DNA of 64,000 nucleotides from positions 806,001 to 870,000 of the forward strand of contig CAVSZC010000005.1 in the NCBI GenBank assembly GCA_963732365.1. The letters run 5' to 3'. Source of the stretch: SR-FBR-E99 sp963732365 (GTDB lineage: Bacteria; Bacteroidota; Bacteroidia; Bacteroidales; VadinHA17). This document shows positions 55,081 through 64,000 of this stretch, one piece after another. The position numbers were made by a program, and so were the translations under genes. The notes under the pieces are model-generated. The model made no database searches. It was given only the letters and a program-made list of their open reading frames with translations, and was not told the DNA's origin. Within the stretch, counting starts at the first letter, position 1. Every line of letters starts with the position of its first letter.

Positions 55081-55095
55081 CTAAAAACTATTTAA

Positions 55096-56406
55096 ATGGA
55101 AAATGAAATTTTTAAACTTGAAAAATGGTACCGTTCGATGACGGTGAAAATGGCCCTTCTGGGTTTCCTGGGACTGGTGCTCCTGATCCCCCTGCAGCTT
55201 ATCAGGGAGGTCATCAGGGAAAGGTCTTCCAATGCCGATGCGGCACGTACTGAGATCGGCAACCTCTGGGCTGCACCACAGACAGTCACCGGACCGGTGC
55301 TGAACGTTCCCGGAACAAAAATAATCTCCGGCGACGGCGATTATACTACCACCACGCTCCATATACTGCCTGAGAACCTCGCAGTCTCAGGAGAGCTGAG
55401 GCCGGAGGTGAGGTACAGGGGGATTTATGAGACAGTAGTTTATGATTCAGACATTGACATAAAAGGCAACTTCTCTGTTGCCGGCTATGAGACCCTCAAC
55501 GATTACATCTATCAGTGGGATCAGGCATATATCACCATCGGGGTCTCAGACAACAAGGGCTTCCGCGATAATGTAGAGCTCTCCTTCAATGGCGCAGTTA
55601 TAGGAGCGCAGCCCGGTACAGGGCAGGGTGACCTGTTTGATAAGGGGGTCTCTTTTCCCCTTCCTTTAACCCCGGAGGCGTTAAAGGATTTCAAAGGCGA
55701 TTTCAGCATCAGCTTCGGGCTGAAAGGGAGCGGCAGCATACTCTTTACTCCTGTCGGCCGTACTACCAGCGTGGCTCTCTCATCTGACTGGGATGCCCCC
55801 TCATTCATCGGCACCTTTCTCCCCACGGAGCGCGATGTCACTGACAAGGGTTTCACCGCGAACTGGGAAGTGACCCACCTCAACCGGAGCTTCCCGCAGG
55901 CATGGACGGGAGGTGTTTATGCCCCCTCCGAAGAGGCATTCGGCGTCAGCCTGATTATGGAGGCTGACCACTACACCAAGGCCGAACGCAGCGCCAAATA
56001 TGGCATACTGTTCATCGTGATAACCTTCTTCGTGCTCATCATCGTTGAGATAAGGTCGACACAGCGGATACATATTTTCTATTACCTGCTCGTTGCCATG
56101 GCCCTTATTCTCTTCTTCTCGCTCCTCACCGCACTGAGCGAGCACATTGGCTTCAACCCTGCATATCTTGTCTCCTCGGTGGCCACAATAGGCCTGCTTT
56201 CCGCGTTCTTCAGGTCGCTGCTCGAGAAGCAATGGATTATCCTGGTTATCAGCGGACTGCTTGCGGTACTGTATGTGTTTATGTTTGTCCTGCTGGCACT
56301 GAAGGATTACGCTTTCCTTGCGGGGAACATAGGCTTGTTTGTGCTTCTGGCTGTGCTGATGATGGTCTCGTCAAAGTACAGGCTCTTCAGGGATGAGGAA
56401 AAGTAA
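55096..56406 (+). CDS. creD: Inner membrane protein CreD family
   Basis: 436 residues: one N-terminal helix (about 17-34), a large periplasmic beta-rich domain (about 55-310) with characteristic NLWAAPQTVTGPVL, then a C-terminal block of about five helices. E. coli CreD is under CreBC control and affects envelope stress and colicin tolerance; in Bacteroidota the gene sits instead with a winged-helix regulator, as here. Mechanism unknown. Confidence 0.9.
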   Translation: MENEIFKLEKWYRSMTVKMALLGFLGLVLLIPLQLIREVIRERSSNADAARTEIGNLWAAPQTVTGPVLNVPGTKIISGDGDYTTTTLHILPENLAVSGELRPEVRYRGIYETVVYDSDIDIKGNFSVAGYETLNDYIYQWDQAYITIGVSDNKGFRDNVELSFNGAVIGAQPGTGQGDLFDKGVSFPLPLTPEALKDFKGDFSISFGLKGSGSILFTPVGRTTSVALSSDWDAPSFIGTFLPTERDVTDKGFTANWEVTHLNRSFPQAWTGGVYAPSEEAFGVSLIMEADHYTKAERSAKYGILFIVITFFVLIIVEIRSTQRIHIFYYLLVAMALILFFSLLTALSEHIGFNPAYLVSSVATIGLLSAFFRSLLEKQWIILVISGLLAVLYVFMFVLLALKDYAFLAGNIGLFVLLAVLMMVSSKYRLFRDEEK

Positions 56407-56498
56407 CAGGCAGGGCAGACCGGCCTCAATCCTCATGAGGTATTTGTTGTGCAGATTTTTTTGTTAACTTACATGGTTGCTAAATAAGACTTGCATCC

Positions 56499-58133
56499 AT
56501 GTTACTCAAGAGATATATTGAAGAACCAGCCGGGGAAAGTTTTGACCTGATCATTATCGGGGGAGGCATAACGGGCGCTGCGGTAGCATATATTGCAGCT
56601 GCCAGGGGACTGAAGGTTGCGTTGTTCGAGAAGAAAGACTACGGCGGCGCAACCTCAGCTGCCACCTCGAAGCTCATTCACGGCGGGCTGAGGTATCTCG
56701 CCAACGGAGAGCTGAAGCTGGTGCGCGAATCGCTCCGTGAGAGAAGGATACTTGGAAACATAGCACCCAATTTTGTCTACCCCCTGCCGTTCGTCTTTCC
56801 CAACTATAAAAAATGGGGAGGCAACATATGGAAGATGATGGCGGGCATGTACATCTATGACATGCTGTCATATGACAAGAAAGATACATGGGACAGGAGC
56901 AAGAAGCTACAGAACCACAAGCTTATCTCACACAGGAAGACGGTCAGGCTTGAGCCCAACCTCAGGCAGGAGATGCTCAGAAACGCCTTTTACTTTTTCG
57001 ATTACCAGAGCATCTTCCCCGAGAGGCTCACGCTGGCATTCATTAAATCAGCGGCAGAGTACGGTGCCAGGGTATCAAACTACACCCCTGTGGAAGGGTT
57101 TGTTTTCGATGCCGGAAGGAGGATCACCGGGGTGAAGGTCAGGGATCTCTTTTCAGATAAAACGATGTCTGTAAAAGCTGACCTGGTGATCAACTGCGGC
57201 GGAACATGGGCCGACAAGATACTTGGCATGGCCTCGGAGAAGGATCTTCAGGTTCATAAGATCAAGCGGTCTGAGGGTATCCACATAATCACAAAGAAAA
57301 TTGCCGGCAACCATGTTGTATCCATCCAGCGTGATGACGGAGGTCATATGATGATAATGCCCTGGCGTGACCACTCGCTGATAGGCACCACAGACAGGGA
57401 GTATACGGGTGATCCGGATGACTATCATGTTTCGAGGGAAAGTGTCAGTGATATAATCGAGGCGGTAAATCGGAATTACGGCAGAAAGATATCATTTGAC
57501 GACGTGACGCATGCCTATGGCGGTCTGCGTCCGCTGATCGACGACCAGACAAAAGGCACTTACCGGACCTCAAGGAAATATGAAGTTTATGACAACGCCA
57601 TTGACGGCATCGAAGGGATGATCACCGTTGAGGGCGGCAAGTACACTACGAGCAGGAGCCTGGCACGGGAGGTGCTGAAGCTTATATCTGTAAAACTCAA
57701 CAGGACTCTCGATGATTTTGTCTCCGACAACCTTTATCTTTCAGGGTGTGAGATAAGGGACATGAAGCAGTTCATGATCAGGCAGCATCTTAATTATGTT
57801 GATTTTGACAGGAAGACAATAGAGTATGTCAGCAGGAACTACGGCACTGACAGCAAGGTTGTATTCCAGATCGCCAGGGATGACAGGAAGCTGGCCGGCG
57901 TCGTCAGTCACGACGGGGAGATACTGGCGGAGGTGGTCTATGCTGTCAGATATGAGAGTGCCCGAACCCTCCCGGATATCATGCTCCGCCGTACCGGAAC
58001 AGGGACGCTGGGCAACCCGGGCATGGATATAATCGGAAAAATTGCCTCACTGGCAGCAGAATTGCTTCACTGGGACAGGGCCAGGACAGAGGAGGAGATT
58101 GCATCAATCCTAAGGGATTACGAACTGCATTAA
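56499..58133 (+). CDS. glpD: Aerobic-type glycerol-3-phosphate dehydrogenase (FAD)
   Basis: 544 residues. The FAD dinucleotide fold is at the N-terminus (LIIIGGGITGAAVAY), followed by the GlpD signature SAATSKLIHGGLRYL. The substrate-side segment GTTDREYTGDPDDYHVS and the C-terminal DUF-like helical domain are as expected. It oxidises sn-glycerol-3-phosphate to dihydroxyacetone phosphate and passes electrons to quinone. First gene of a tight three-gene operon; 18 bases separate it from the next. Confidence 0.94.
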   Translation: MLLKRYIEEPAGESFDLIIIGGGITGAAVAYIAAARGLKVALFEKKDYGGATSAATSKLIHGGLRYLANGELKLVRESLRERRILGNIAPNFVYPLPFVFPNYKKWGGNIWKMMAGMYIYDMLSYDKKDTWDRSKKLQNHKLISHRKTVRLEPNLRQEMLRNAFYFFDYQSIFPERLTLAFIKSAAEYGARVSNYTPVEGFVFDAGRRITGVKVRDLFSDKTMSVKADLVINCGGTWADKILGMASEKDLQVHKIKRSEGIHIITKKIAGNHVVSIQRDDGGHMMIMPWRDHSLIGTTDREYTGDPDDYHVSRESVSDIIEAVNRNYGRKISFDDVTHAYGGLRPLIDDQTKGTYRTSRKYEVYDNAIDGIEGMITVEGGKYTTSRSLAREVLKLISVKLNRTLDDFVSDNLYLSGCEIRDMKQFMIRQHLNYVDFDRKTIEYVSRNYGTDSKVVFQIARDDRKLAGVVSHDGEILAEVVYAVRYESARTLPDIMLRRTGTGTLGNPGMDIIGKIASLAAELLHWDRARTEEEIASILRDYELH

Positions 58134-58151
58134 CAATCAACCACCCGGATA

Positions 58152-59801
58152 ATGGATTCAACATACAGGAATATTTTCAAATGGGGCGATAAGAGAGAGG
58201 AGCATATCGCTCCGCGGATGAAAGAGCTGATAAAGGATAAGTTTGGCTACAGCGATGATGACTTCAGGGAGAAGCGTCTTCCCGGGCTGGAGCAGGTAAG
58301 GGTTGACAAGAGGTCGGCGCTGAAGCCCCGGCAGCTTGATTTTATCAGGTCTGTGGTCGGTGATGATGACATCGTTACCGATGACTACTCACGTGCACGT
58401 TTCTCATGCGGAAAGTTCTACGGTGAGCTCCTCGATCTGAGACTCGGGCGGGTTGCCTGTCCGCCTGATGCTGTCGTCGCACCGGGGAGTCATGAGGAGA
58501 TAGAGAAACTCATCAGTTACTGCAGCAGCGAACACATCCCCGTCATCCCCGTCGGAGGGCAGTCGTCCGTCACCGGGGCATTGAAGGCCCCTGAAGGGGG
58601 GATTGCTCTTGACCTGACAAAACACCTCAACAGGGTACTGAGGATAAGCACCGTCAACAAAACGGTGACTGTTCAGGCCGGCATATCAGGGCCGTCGCTT
58701 GAGGCAGAGCTTAACAGCAACGGCTATACCTGCGGGCACTTTCCACAGTCATTTGAATACTCCACAGCAGGAGGATGGATTGCGGCAAGGGGGGCAGGGC
58801 AGGCCTCAACCGGCTACGGCAAGATCGAAGATATGGTTGTCGCTCTCAGGGCGGTAACCCCGGCAGGTGTCATCGAAACAAAAGACTACCCGAGGACAGC
58901 ACAGGGATGGGATCTGTTCAGGCTCTTCATCGGATCGGAGGGGACACTGGGAGTGATCACCGAGATAACCCTCAGGATACATAATTATAATCCCCGCGAC
59001 ACAGCCTCAGCAGCATTCATCTTCCGCTCATTCGGGCAGGCTGTTGAAGCCATGCGCAAGGTCATGCAGAGCGAGTACGGTAAGCCACACCTCTTCCGTA
59101 TCTCCGACCCTGACGAGACTGACATTGCCTTCAGAACGGGAGGCTCACATAACAGCATGTCAGATAAGTTATTAAGACGCCTTGGCTTCCGGCCCGGGGA
59201 GAGGTGTCTCATGTTCGTTACAGTGGAAGGGGAGAGAGATTATAATCATTTCGTGCTGAAAAAAATAAAGATGACCGTTCGCAAAGGCGGGGGGATGTAC
59301 ATCGGCACAGGCGCGGTGAAGAAGTGGCTTGACCAGAGATACTCGAGCGCCTACATACGTGACCCCCTGATGGACCTGGGCATCATGACCGACACGCTTG
59401 AGACCGCGGTGACATGGGAGAGCCTGATGAAGGTATGGTCTTCAGCACGTGCTTATGTCAGCAGGCGCCCGAAGACAGTATTCATGGTGCACATCTCGCA
59501 CGTATACGATAACGGTGCAAACCTCTATTTCACCTTCCTGAGCCCGATGGAGAAGGGGAATGAGCGGGATGACTTTGCTGCATTCCACCGGGGGCTGGTC
59601 GATACCATTGTAGACAACGGAGGGTCACTCTCACACCACCACGGTGTGGGGAGGGTCCTGGCACCATGGATGGAGAACCATCTCGGGGAGAGCTCCATGA
59701 AGGCGCTGAAGGCGATAAAGAGACATTTCGATCCGGAGAATATCATGAATCCGGGAGGCACACTCGGACTAACACAGTACAGGGATGAAACCGACAGATG
59801 A
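58152..59801 (+). CDS. FAD-linked oxidase, alkyl-DHAP synthase-like
   Basis: 549 residues in the VAO/GlcD fold. The FAD-binding domain has VIPVGGQSSVTGA and FEYSTAGGWIAARGAGQAS; the C-terminal cap has LSHHHGVGRVLAPWM. The HHHG(V/I)G motif and overall length match alkyl-dihydroxyacetonephosphate synthase more closely than glycolate or lactate oxidases. True ADPS exchanges the acyl group of acyl-DHAP for a fatty alcohol, the ether-bond step. The GlpD gene upstream can supply DHAP, so an ether-lipid or glycerol-phosphate role is plausible but not shown. It overlaps the kinase gene by 17 bases. Confidence 0.85.
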   Translation: MDSTYRNIFKWGDKREEHIAPRMKELIKDKFGYSDDDFREKRLPGLEQVRVDKRSALKPRQLDFIRSVVGDDDIVTDDYSRARFSCGKFYGELLDLRLGRVACPPDAVVAPGSHEEIEKLISYCSSEHIPVIPVGGQSSVTGALKAPEGGIALDLTKHLNRVLRISTVNKTVTVQAGISGPSLEAELNSNGYTCGHFPQSFEYSTAGGWIAARGAGQASTGYGKIEDMVVALRAVTPAGVIETKDYPRTAQGWDLFRLFIGSEGTLGVITEITLRIHNYNPRDTASAAFIFRSFGQAVEAMRKVMQSEYGKPHLFRISDPDETDIAFRTGGSHNSMSDKLLRRLGFRPGERCLMFVTVEGERDYNHFVLKKIKMTVRKGGGMYIGTGAVKKWLDQRYSSAYIRDPLMDLGIMTDTLETAVTWESLMKVWSSARAYVSRRPKTVFMVHISHVYDNGANLYFTFLSPMEKGNERDDFAAFHRGLVDTIVDNGGSLSHHHGVGRVLAPWMENHLGESSMKALKAIKRHFDPENIMNPGGTLGLTQYRDETDR

Positions 59802-61353
59802 ACTTATACTCTCAATTGACTTCGGCACTCAGTCGGTCAGAGCGGTATTGATTGACCTCCGGGGCAATGTGCTGCAGATGACGAAGACCGAGATCGAACC
59901 TTATTTTTCAGTCGCGCCGGGGTGGGCCGAGCAGCAACCGGAATATTTCAGGGACAGGATGTTTGAGACGGTACGGAAGCTGTTCATGGAGACAGAGTAC
60001 AGTAAAGAACAGATAAAGGCTGTCACACTTACCACACAGCGCTCCACGCTGATCAACCTTGACAGCAGCGGGCAGTCGCTGCGGCCGGCCATCACCTGGC
60101 TCGACCAGCGGCAGTGCGCTGTGGGCCGGTATCCGGGCAAGCTTACACAGCTGGCTCTCAGGGTAGTGGGGATGAGGGAAGCGGTGATGCATACCGTCAA
60201 GCAGGGCGAATGCAACTGGATCATGCAGAACACACCTGAGGTATGGGAGAAAACCAGTAAATTCCTCCTGCTCTCAGGTTACCTGACATGGGTACTCACC
60301 GGGGAATATACTGATTCTATAGGGTGCACAGTCGCATACCTGCCCTTCGATTACAAGAAGCAGCAGTGGACTGACAGGAGTCATATGAACTATAAGATGT
60401 TTCCTGTTGAGAGGGAGAAGCTTCCTAAGATTGTCAGGCCGTCTGAGATTCTCGGTCACATAAGCAGGGAGGCCTCTGAGAAGTCAGGCATCCCTGAGGG
60501 CCTGCCAGTCATAGCTGCCGCCGCCGACAAGGCTTGCGAGGTGCTTGGGTCAGGGGTCATCACCCCCGATGTGGCGTGCCTCAGCTATGGCACTACGGCC
60601 ACGGTGCAGACGACACACAGTAAATATCATGAGGTGGTTCCGTTCTTTCCCTCTTATCCCAGTGCCGTTCCTGACTGCTATAACACCGAGGTACAGATAT
60701 ACAGGGGTTACTGGATGATAAGCTGGTTCAAGAAGGAGTTCGGGCTGAAGGAGATACAGATGGCCGAGAAGACCGGGCGTCATCCGGAGGCCTTTTTCGA
60801 CGCCATGGTTGATGAGGTGCCTGCCGGGTCGATGGGTCTGATGCTTCAACCCTACTGGTCGCCCGGACTGAAGGTCCCAGGCACCGAGGCCAAGGGTGCC
60901 ATCATAGGATTCGGTGACGTGCATACCAGGGCACATGTGTACCGTGCTATCCTTGAAGGACTGGGTTACTCGCTGAAGGAGGGGCTGCTGAGGACCGTAA
61001 GGAGAACCGGGGTACCGGTAAACAGGGTTGTTGTCTCAGGGGGCGGGTCACAGAGCAGGCAGGCAATGCAGCTGACAGCTGATATCTTCAACATGGAAGC
61101 CAGCCGGCCTCATACCTATGAGACCTCATCACTCGGTGCTGCAATAAATGCTGCAGTGGGGATGAAGTTTTTTGACGATTATACAGCAGCGGTGGGTTCG
61201 ATGACACGGAGCGGTGAGCACTTCTCCCCTGACCCGGGTAATGTTGAGATCTACAGGCAGCTTTACGAAAAGGTCTATTCCAGGATGTACAGGCATCTTC
61301 AGCCGTTGTATGAGCAGATAAGGAACATAACCGGATACCCGCAAAAGATCTGA
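59785..61353 (+). CDS. FGGY family carbohydrate/glycerol kinase
   Basis: 522 residues in the ASKHA fold. The N-terminal phosphate loop is SIDFGTQSVRAVLID; LTTQRSTLINLD and TWLDQR follow; the C-terminal half has VVVSGGGSQSRQAMQLTADI and ASSLGAAINAA-like TSSLGAAINAAVGM. In FGGY kinases WLDQR can mark glycerol, xylulose or related substrates. The operon with GlpD makes glycerol (giving G3P) the first guess; a sugar alcohol is also possible. It shares 17 bases with the preceding gene. Confidence 0.88.
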   Translation: MKPTDELILSIDFGTQSVRAVLIDLRGNVLQMTKTEIEPYFSVAPGWAEQQPEYFRDRMFETVRKLFMETEYSKEQIKAVTLTTQRSTLINLDSSGQSLRPAITWLDQRQCAVGRYPGKLTQLALRVVGMREAVMHTVKQGECNWIMQNTPEVWEKTSKFLLLSGYLTWVLTGEYTDSIGCTVAYLPFDYKKQQWTDRSHMNYKMFPVEREKLPKIVRPSEILGHISREASEKSGIPEGLPVIAAAADKACEVLGSGVITPDVACLSYGTTATVQTTHSKYHEVVPFFPSYPSAVPDCYNTEVQIYRGYWMISWFKKEFGLKEIQMAEKTGRHPEAFFDAMVDEVPAGSMGLMLQPYWSPGLKVPGTEAKGAIIGFGDVHTRAHVYRAILEGLGYSLKEGLLRTVRRTGVPVNRVVVSGGGSQSRQAMQLTADIFNMEASRPHTYETSSLGAAINAAVGMKFFDDYTAAVGSMTRSGEHFSPDPGNVEIYRQLYEKVYSRMYRHLQPLYEQIRNITGYPQKI

Positions 61354-61410
61354 GCTCTTTTTCAGGCAAGGAAAAGAAGATTTCACAAATGTAATATTAT
61401 CTTAGTGCGC

Positions 61411-63165
61411 ATGATTAAGATAATGAAGCGTTTATTACTAATACAGGCTGTCTTTTTAATCATGGCCCCATACGCTCCGCAGGCAATGGCTCAGACAGAA
61501 GCCCTGGATTCTTTAAATCGTATTCTGAACCTGACGGAGGATGACAATCAAAAAATTAAGAATCTGGTCCTGATTGCGAATGAATTAAGGCCTATTGACA
61601 AGCAAAAATCCTGGGATGTAGCTGAGAGAGCCCTGGTTTTGGCAGGTAAAACTGGTGACAACCAAGGAATTGCCTCCTCACTAACCACCAAGGGGCTTTT
61701 ATGCGAAGATGCTGATGACTATCTGCGTGCACTGAATTTCTATACTGAAGCATTAGACATTTATAAAAATACGGAGAACAGGCCAGATATTGCCAGGCTC
61801 CATTCACTTTTAGGGTCCGTTTATAAAACTATGGGCAATTATGAGAAGGGGATAGAGAACTGTCTTGAAGCGTTGAAAATCTACGAGAAACTGGGAGACC
61901 AGAGTGGGATTGCTCAGATTTTCAGAATAATGGGTAGTATTTACAAATATAAAGGTGATTATGAAAAATCATTGTTCTACTACTTTTCCGGACTTAAGAT
62001 AAATGAAGAAATTGGTAATCTCTCGGGAGTAGCCAATTCCTACAACAATATCGGAGTGACCTACATAATGATGAATGAACCTGGCAAAGCCCTAAGCTAC
62101 TACTATAAAAGTCTTGACATTAACAAATCCATGAATTACGATTCTGAAGCTGCCATAAACTACGGGAATATTGGGGTTGCTTACCGCCAGTTGGGTCAGA
62201 TGGATTCAGCCATCTTTTATCTGGAGAAAAGGTACAATATTGCAGTGAAGCTGAACGACAGGAAAGGGATGGCCATTTCTCTTGAGGCCTATGGTGATTA
62301 TCACTTTGCAAAGAAGGACTATGTAAGGGCGATTGATTTTTATGAGAGGACTACGGCATTGTCAAGAGAGTTGGGCATCCTCGAGACTACAAAGAACGCA
62401 TTAAAAAGCCTGAGCGATTTGTATTATGAGAAAAATGAATATGATAAAGCATTTTCATATTTAAAATCTTACATTGACTTGAGGGACAGCTTGTTGAATA
62501 AAGAGTCACTTCAGAGGATTCAACAGATGGAGATGGAGTATTTAATTGAAAAAGAACAAAATGAACATCTCCTGGCAGAACAAAAAAACAAACTCTTTAT
62601 TACTATTGGATTTATTGCCCTCATTTTCTTTATACTTATTCTTGTGGTCATTTATATGGTTCAAAACATTAAACTCAGACAAAAAAAGTTGAATGAAAGG
62701 ACCCTGGAGATGGAGAAAACGAAGCTTCAGTATGACCTCAGGTTCAAAAATAAGGAGCTGTTCAGTAAGGCCGTATATCTTGCGGAGAAAAATGAAATGA
62801 TCAATGAGCTAACTAGCCGGTTGGGAAGTGTGTTAACTGATCCGGGGTCAGGTTCAGTTATGATTAAAGAAATCATTAAGAATCTTAAGTATCATTCCAA
62901 CACACAGGTATGGGATGAGTTTGAGAGCACCTTTCTTAAGGTGCATCCCGAGTTTTTCAAGTCCCTGGCTGAACACTTTCCTTCTCTTACAAATAATGAC
63001 CGGAAACTATGTGCGTTTATTCGTCTTAACCTCTCAACCAAGGATATTTCAAATATAACTCATCAGTCGTTGCACAGTATTACAGTGGCCAGGACCAGGC
63101 TCAGGAAGAAGCTTGGGTTGTCAAACACAGGAGAAAATCTTAGTGGATTCCTGTCTAAGGTATAA
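61411..63165 (+). CDS. TPR sensor protein with C-terminal HTH-like domain
   Basis: About 584 residues from ATG 61411 (a GTG at 61405 and an ATG at 61423 are possible). Signal sequence (about 1-28, ending QAMAQT), six or seven TPR motifs (about 60-370), a membrane helix near 395-417, a coiled coil, then a C-terminal domain of the LuxR-like HTH type (TNNDRKLCAFIRLNLSTKDISNITHQSLHSI). This is the Bacteroidota TPR one-component regulator: a periplasmic TPR sensor and a cytoplasmic DNA-binding end. It lies next to a SusC-like gene and may control it. Confidence 0.85.
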   Translation: MIKIMKRLLLIQAVFLIMAPYAPQAMAQTEALDSLNRILNLTEDDNQKIKNLVLIANELRPIDKQKSWDVAERALVLAGKTGDNQGIASSLTTKGLLCEDADDYLRALNFYTEALDIYKNTENRPDIARLHSLLGSVYKTMGNYEKGIENCLEALKIYEKLGDQSGIAQIFRIMGSIYKYKGDYEKSLFYYFSGLKINEEIGNLSGVANSYNNIGVTYIMMNEPGKALSYYYKSLDINKSMNYDSEAAINYGNIGVAYRQLGQMDSAIFYLEKRYNIAVKLNDRKGMAISLEAYGDYHFAKKDYVRAIDFYERTTALSRELGILETTKNALKSLSDLYYEKNEYDKAFSYLKSYIDLRDSLLNKESLQRIQQMEMEYLIEKEQNEHLLAEQKNKLFITIGFIALIFFILILVVIYMVQNIKLRQKKLNERTLEMEKTKLQYDLRFKNKELFSKAVYLAEKNEMINELTSRLGSVLTDPGSGSVMIKEIIKNLKYHSNTQVWDEFESTFLKVHPEFFKSLAEHFPSLTNNDRKLCAFIRLNLSTKDISNITHQSLHSITVARTRLRKKLGLSNTGENLSGFLSKV

Positions 63166-63371
63166 CATAAATCCTATTGGCTTCTAACAATCATGTAATC
63201 ATACGTATAGCACTTTTTGTATCTATTTTGTATCTATGGTTCTGCAGTAGCTATTGTTTTTGTATTGTAGTCATTGCCAATAGTTGTCTCGCTAGTTAAT
63301 ATTATTGTTCTAATGAATTTAAGGGCCCTTGTGTCTTTAAGCTTCAAGAAACCTAACCAAAAGTAACTATT
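63166..63371. other. Intergenic region before the SusC-like gene
   Basis: About 200 bases, AT-rich. The motif TTTTGTATCTA occurs twice in tandem (about 63215-63237), and GTTTTTGTATTGTAG further on has a similar TTTTTGTAT core. These could hold the promoter or a regulator site for the receptor, but no consensus pair is clear. No ORF seen. Confidence 0.4.
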
Positions 63372-64000
63372 ATGAAAAACGAATCAGGAGTAAAGATCTG
63401 TTCTTTCGGAGCGATCTTGAAGGGACTATTCCACCCCGTGTGGATATTCTCATTAATGATGGCGCTATTACTGACGCCTGTTTCAGCCGGAGCTGCATTC
63501 CCAGGAGTCAATGCTTCGGGAGAGGAGTCGAAAGATGGTACGGTACAGCAGCGGGTAACCGTCAAAGGAGTTGTAATGTCACAGGCTGATGGATTGACAT
63601 TACCCGGAGCTATGGTAGTTGAGAAAGGTACATTAAATGCTACTGCCACCGATGCTAATGGCAGTTTTGTCATTAATGTTGCCGGGGAACAATCCGTTCT
63701 GGTGATCTCTTTCATTGGCATGAAAACAGTAGAGGTAACTGCTGGCAACGGAAGCGCGCAGATGGAGATATCCCTCTATACGGATAATTTTAATCTTGAA
63801 GAAGTTATCGTGACAGGATACGGTTCCCTGAAGAAGGAGGCTTATGCGGGTTCTGCAAGTATTGTGAAGATGGATGACCTGGCAGATGTGCCGGTGACTA
63901 ACCTTGGACAGCTTTTACAGGGCTCAACCTCTGGTGTCCAGTTTACAAATACGTCAGGGCAACCGGGTGCAGCAACCCAGATCAGAATACGTGGCGTAGG
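63372..64000 (+). CDS. SusC/RagA-type TonB-linked outer membrane receptor, 5' part
   Basis: The first 209 codons, cut by the right edge. Order: signal peptide (about 1-42, HPVWIFSLMMALLLTPVSAGA), a carboxypeptidase-regulatory-like domain (VTVKGVVMSQADGLTLPGAMVVEKGT...ANGSFVINV), the TonB-box region LEEVIVTGYGSLKKEAYAGS, and the start of the plug (VPVTNLGQLLQGSTSGVQ, then IRIRGV). SusC proteins import oligosaccharides or peptides with a SusD lipoprotein, expected just downstream. The TPR regulator upstream may control it. Confidence 0.93.
   Translation, partial: MKNESGVKICSFGAILKGLFHPVWIFSLMMALLLTPVSAGAAFPGVNASGEESKDGTVQQRVTVKGVVMSQADGLTLPGAMVVEKGTLNATATDANGSFVINVAGEQSVLVISFIGMKTVEVTAGNGSAQMEISLYTDNFNLEEVIVTGYGSLKKEAYAGSASIVKMDDLADVPVTNLGQLLQGSTSGVQFTNTSGQPGAATQIRIRGV

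Overview
The window comes from a Bacteroidota chromosome, most likely an anaerobic member of Bacteroidales or Marinilabiliales. The phylum call rests on an S46 dipeptidyl-peptidase, a type IX secretion C-terminal tail, a SusC-type receptor, hybrid propeller/SpoIIE signalling, a long S16 tail, the mutL-rhomboid-rhomboid order and many TAnnTTTG promoter elements. The order-level call is inference. No rRNA, tRNA or CRISPR array was found. Layout: 1-4.7 kb holds the start of a MarC-family membrane protein, a DPP7-like peptidase, RNase HII and a GT4 glycosyltransferase. 4.8-11 kb holds a five-PAS histidine kinase, a flippase, a T9SS-tailed protein and a decayed collagen-like adhesin gene. 11-17.4 kb holds repeats, prfB with its programmed frameshift, both methylmalonyl-CoA mutase subunits and a thioredoxin-like lipoprotein. 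17.4-33 kb is mostly housekeeping: recX, prmC, ribD, a caspase-like/TPR gene joined to a propeller-SpoIIE phosphatase gene, a LOG-family gene, trxA, dnaE, rpsP and rimM, then a GIN-domain protein and a threonylcarbamoyl-AMP synthase. 33-46 kb holds dapD, a frameshifted S9 peptidase, a membrane pyrophosphatase of Na+/K+-dependent type, a broken threonine dehydratase, and an operon of a small membrane protein, mutL, two rhomboids and an EEP hydrolase. After that come a flavodoxin and a small membrane protein. The main accessory block is 46.3-51.75 kb. It is visibly AT-rich and encodes an HlyD adaptor, a C39-peptidase ABC exporter, a small HTH protein, two double-glycine leader peptides each predicted to give a 44-residue mature chain, an unlisted 55-residue single-TM protein and a CPBP membrane protease. 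This is best read as a two-peptide bacteriocin-like (or signalling-peptide) export and immunity locus. Its promoter lies inside an 11-bp inverted repeat, and a 12-bp hairpin separates the peptides from the presumed immunity genes. Immediately downstream (51.96-53.06 kb) an IS200/RAYT-like transposase gene lies between two roughly 200-bp direct copies of a cassette of different REP-like palindromes, followed by 70-bp tandem units. From 53.1 to 56.4 kb there are small membrane proteins, then a membrane protein, a winged-helix regulator and CreD, with a shared ACTTTG-N5-CAAAGTACT site before the first and third genes. From 56.5 to 61.4 kb there is a tight glpD / alkyl-DHAP-synthase-like / FGGY-kinase operon. 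The window ends with a TPR sensor-regulator and the start of a SusC-type receptor. A dispersed low-complexity repeat (GCTCCTTGC tracts plus a CTTCGACAGGCTCAGGGACC core) lies directly upstream of marC and prfB, where its edge supplies the putative -33 box. A related tract appears in frame inside a small membrane-protein gene.
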